NCBI RefSeq assembly: GCF_013366925.1
Contig: NZ_JAALDK010000001.1
Location: forward strand, 4,333,165-4,397,164
Length of the DNA: 64,000 bases
Reading direction: 5' to 3'
DNA from: Paraburkholderia youngii
GTDB taxonomy: Bacteria > Pseudomonadota > Gammaproteobacteria > Burkholderiales > Burkholderiaceae
The position numbers were made by a program, and so were the translations under genes. Within the stretch, counting starts at the first letter, position 1. The number at the start of each line of letters is the position of its first letter. Shown here one piece after another: positions 62,323 through 64,000 of the stretch. Below the pieces are notes generated by a model that saw only the letters and a list, made by a program, of their open reading frames with translations, was not told the origin of the DNA and did not search any database.

Positions 62323-63588
62323 ATGGCGGCCCACGCGTTGATTGCATGTCAATGGCTTCTGTTGGCCGGCTGCGTTAGCGCTTCGATCTACACGGTAGCC
62401 GCCGCGCTCGCCATGCCGTTTTTCACCGCGCGGCATAAATCGAACCATCATGGCGGCAGGGCGGTCAATGGCGCATACGGCGGTTCGCTAGTGGGTTCGT
62501 CCGATGGACCAGGCGGGCCGTTCGCGCAGGTCGGTGTCAGCGTGCTGAAGCCGCTGTGCGGCGCCGAACCGCGTCTCTACGAGAATCTCCGGACCTTCTG
62601 CGAGCAGCGGCATCAGCATTTTCAGCTGGTGCTGGGCGTGTCGTCGCCGCACGATCCCGCCATCGCGGTGGTGCGCCGCTTGCAGGCCGCCTATCCCAGG
62701 TGCGACATCGAACTCGCGATCGACACGCGCGTACATGGCAGCAATCTGAAAGTCAGCAACCTGATCAACATGGCCGCACGCGCTCGCCACGACGTGATCG
62801 TGATCGCCGACAGCGACATCGCGGTCGACTCCGACTATCTCGACAGCGTCGCCGCGCCGCTCGCGGACCCGAGCGTCGGCGTGGTCACGTGCCTGTACGT
62901 CGCGCGCGGCGTCGGCGGCTTCTGGCCGCGCGTCGGTGCGCTGTTCATCAACGAGTGGTTCGCGCCGTCGGTGCGGGTCGCCCATGCGATGGGCTCGCGC
63001 CGCTTCGGTTTCGGCGCGACCCTCGCGTTGCGGCGCGCGACGCTGGAGCGCATCGGCGGCTTCGAGGCACTGAAAAACTGCCTCGCCGACGACTACTGGC
63101 TCGCCGAGCACGTGCGCGCTCTCGGTCTGCAAACGGTGCTGTCGCGGGTGATGGTCGCCACCGACGTGATCGAGCCGACCTTCGCGGCGCTGTGGCAGCG
63201 CGAAACGCGCTGGCTGCGCACGATCCGCTCGGTCAATCCGCCGGGTTTCGTGTCGCTGCTGATCACATTCCCCACACCGTGGCTGTTGACGAGCGCAGGG
63301 CTGACCGTGTCGCTCGCAACCTGTGCTCACGCGCCGTTCGCGGCGGTGGTCGCGAGCGCGTCGGCGACCGCGCTCTGCGTTGGTGCGCGCCTGCTGCTGC
63401 ATTTGCGTGCGGCGCGCCGTGCGCGCACGTTCTGGCGGGATCTGCCGCTGGTGCCGTTGCGCGATACGCTGCTCGCGCTCCAGTGGCTCGTCAGCGCGTT
63501 CGGTTCGCACGTCGTGTGGCGCGGCGAGCGCATGCAGCTCGGCACGCCGTCCGCCGAGCGCAGCGGCCGGCTGGACAGCCTCACGTGA
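62323..63588 (+). CDS. hpnI: Hopanoid glycosyltransferase HpnI
   Basis: The protein has 421 residues. An N-terminal transmembrane helix, a Gly/His-rich linker (about 40-66), then a GT21 core: VGVSVLKPLCGAEPRLYENL, DSDIAVDSDYLDS (about 166-178), ADDYWLAEHVRALG and the (Q/R)xxRW motif QRETRWLRTIR. C-terminal transmembrane helices follow. HpnI adds N-acetylglucosamine to bacteriohopanetetrol, the step before deacetylation by HpnK and ring contraction by HpnJ. The stop overlaps hpnK (GTGA). The hpnI-hpnK pair fits the known order. Confidence 0.92.
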   Translation: MAAHALIACQWLLLAGCVSASIYTVAAALAMPFFTARHKSNHHGGRAVNGAYGGSLVGSSDGPGGPFAQVGVSVLKPLCGAEPRLYENLRTFCEQRHQHFQLVLGVSSPHDPAIAVVRRLQAAYPRCDIELAIDTRVHGSNLKVSNLINMAARARHDVIVIADSDIAVDSDYLDSVAAPLADPSVGVVTCLYVARGVGGFWPRVGALFINEWFAPSVRVAHAMGSRRFGFGATLALRRATLERIGGFEALKNCLADDYWLAEHVRALGLQTVLSRVMVATDVIEPTFAALWQRETRWLRTIRSVNPPGFVSLLITFPTPWLLTSAGLTVSLATCAHAPFAAVVASASATALCVGARLLLHLRAARRARTFWRDLPLVPLRDTLLALQWLVSAFGSHVVWRGERMQLGTPSAERSGRLDSLT

Positions 63589-64000
63589 TAGCGCGCGGCA
63601 AACCGGCCCAGCCGCGCGGACTGATCATCACCGCCGACGATTTCGGCCTGCATCAGCGCGTCAATTTCGCGGTCGAGCGCGCGCACCGCAACGGTGTGCT
63701 GCGCGCGGCAAGTCTGATGGTCGGCGCGCCGGCCGCCGAAGACGCGGTTGCGCGCGCGCATACGCTGCCGGAACTGCGCGTGGGCCTGCATCTGGTGCTG
63801 GCCGACGGCGCCGCGCTGGCGCCGCGCGAGCAGGTCGCCGCGCTGCTCGACGAGAACGGCCGCTTCGGCAGCAACATGGTGCGCGACGGCGTGCGCTTCT
63901 TCTTTCTGCCGCACGTGCGCCGGCAACTCGCCTACGAAATCCGCGCGCAATTCGAAGCCTTCGCCGCGACCGGCCTCAGGCTCGACCACGTGAACACGCA
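63585..64000 (+). CDS. hpnK: Hopanoid sugar deacetylase HpnK, N-terminal part (runs off window)
   Basis: The GTG start overlaps the hpnI stop (GTGA). The first 138 residues are visible: PRGLIITADDFGLHQRVNFA contains the paired Asp of the metal site of YdjC/ChbG-like deacetylases, and a conserved His occurs in LRVGLHLVLADG. HpnK removes the acetyl group from GlcNAc-bacteriohopanetetrol made by HpnI. The frame is open to the last base, so the gene continues beyond the window. Confidence 0.9.
   Translation, partial: MIARGKPAQPRGLIITADDFGLHQRVNFAVERAHRNGVLRAASLMVGAPAAEDAVARAHTLPELRVGLHLVLADGAALAPREQVAALLDENGRFGSNMVRDGVRFFFLPHVRRQLAYEIRAQFEAFAATGLRLDHVNT

Overview
The window is a GC-rich chromosomal segment with dense, mostly operonic gene order. 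Its gene families (RbsBACRK, PrkA-YeaH-SpoVR, LpiA/AcvB, PobA, hopanoid hpn genes, many MFS, LysR, AraC and IclR proteins) point to a beta-proteobacterium of the order Burkholderiales, most likely Paraburkholderia or a close relative. That assignment is inference from gene content and codon bias. I saw no rRNA, tRNA, CRISPR array, insertion sequence, phage or plasmid backbone.

Layout. 1-5.7 kb holds a partial PGDYG-type protein, a Spy/CpxP-like periplasmic protein, an Lrp regulator with a saccharopine-dehydrogenase-like enzyme, an orphan cydX overlapping a small P-loop ATPase gene, a lipoprotein and a CorA channel. 5.9-12.2 kb is a complete ribose-type ABC transporter operon, rbsB-A-C-R-K, with a LacI-type operator at its predicted start of transcription. 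12.4-14.3 kb is a chemoreceptor behind a good candidate FliA promoter. 14.7-15.5 kb is a hydratase. 16.1-21.2 kb is the PrkA/YeaH/SpoVR stress operon. 21.5-30 kb has transporters, a glycosyltransferase, a broken LysR gene, an MFS/LysR divergent pair, an AhpD-like protein and a ferredoxin-NADP reductase. 30.2-36.8 kb has a hybrid histidine kinase, a three-gene acyl-CoA-dehydrogenase/methyltransferase/glycosyltransferase operon, a DUF421 protein and an EmrB-type MFS. 37-41.4 kb has a stand-alone 47-residue gene and the lysyl-phosphatidylglycerol operon mprF(lpiA)-acvB. 41.7-47.4 kb has ilvA and a 4-hydroxybenzoate module: pobA, an AraC-type regulator and an aromatic-acid MFS, with a leftover SDR fragment. 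47.5-48.4 kb holds small secreted His-rich proteins. 48.8-52 kb is a pectin/uronate module (KdgR-like IclR, kduD, a collapsed kduI remnant, kdgT). 52-55.2 kb has a GNAT protein, an aldehyde dehydrogenase, a cold-shock protein and a small membrane protein. 55.6 kb to the end is a hopanoid side-chain modification region (hpnJ, an HpnI-like glycosyltransferase, a small coupled gene, hpnL, a 116-aa membrane protein, hpnI, hpnK running off the edge), split by a QseBC/PmrAB-type two-component system on the other strand.

Most interesting signal. The two hopanoid transcription units on either side of the two-component system each carry, in the non-coding DNA upstream, a nearly identical 20-bp element (CTTMAGGTTTCCTTCAGCTT at 55426-55445 and 61712-61731). 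It has the 6-5-6 direct-repeat layout of PmrA/QseB-type response-regulator boxes, and the second copy abuts a TTGAAT-N17-TATAAA promoter. This suggests a self-contained circuit in which the embedded sensor/regulator pair controls hopanoid decoration, and so envelope resistance. Other points worth a look are a kduI gene collapsed to its first few codons plus C-terminal pieces, two matching IclR-type operators in the kdgT/kduI promoter region, an SDR fragment followed by a 9-codon ORF coupled to the aromatic-acid transporter, and an orphan cydX.
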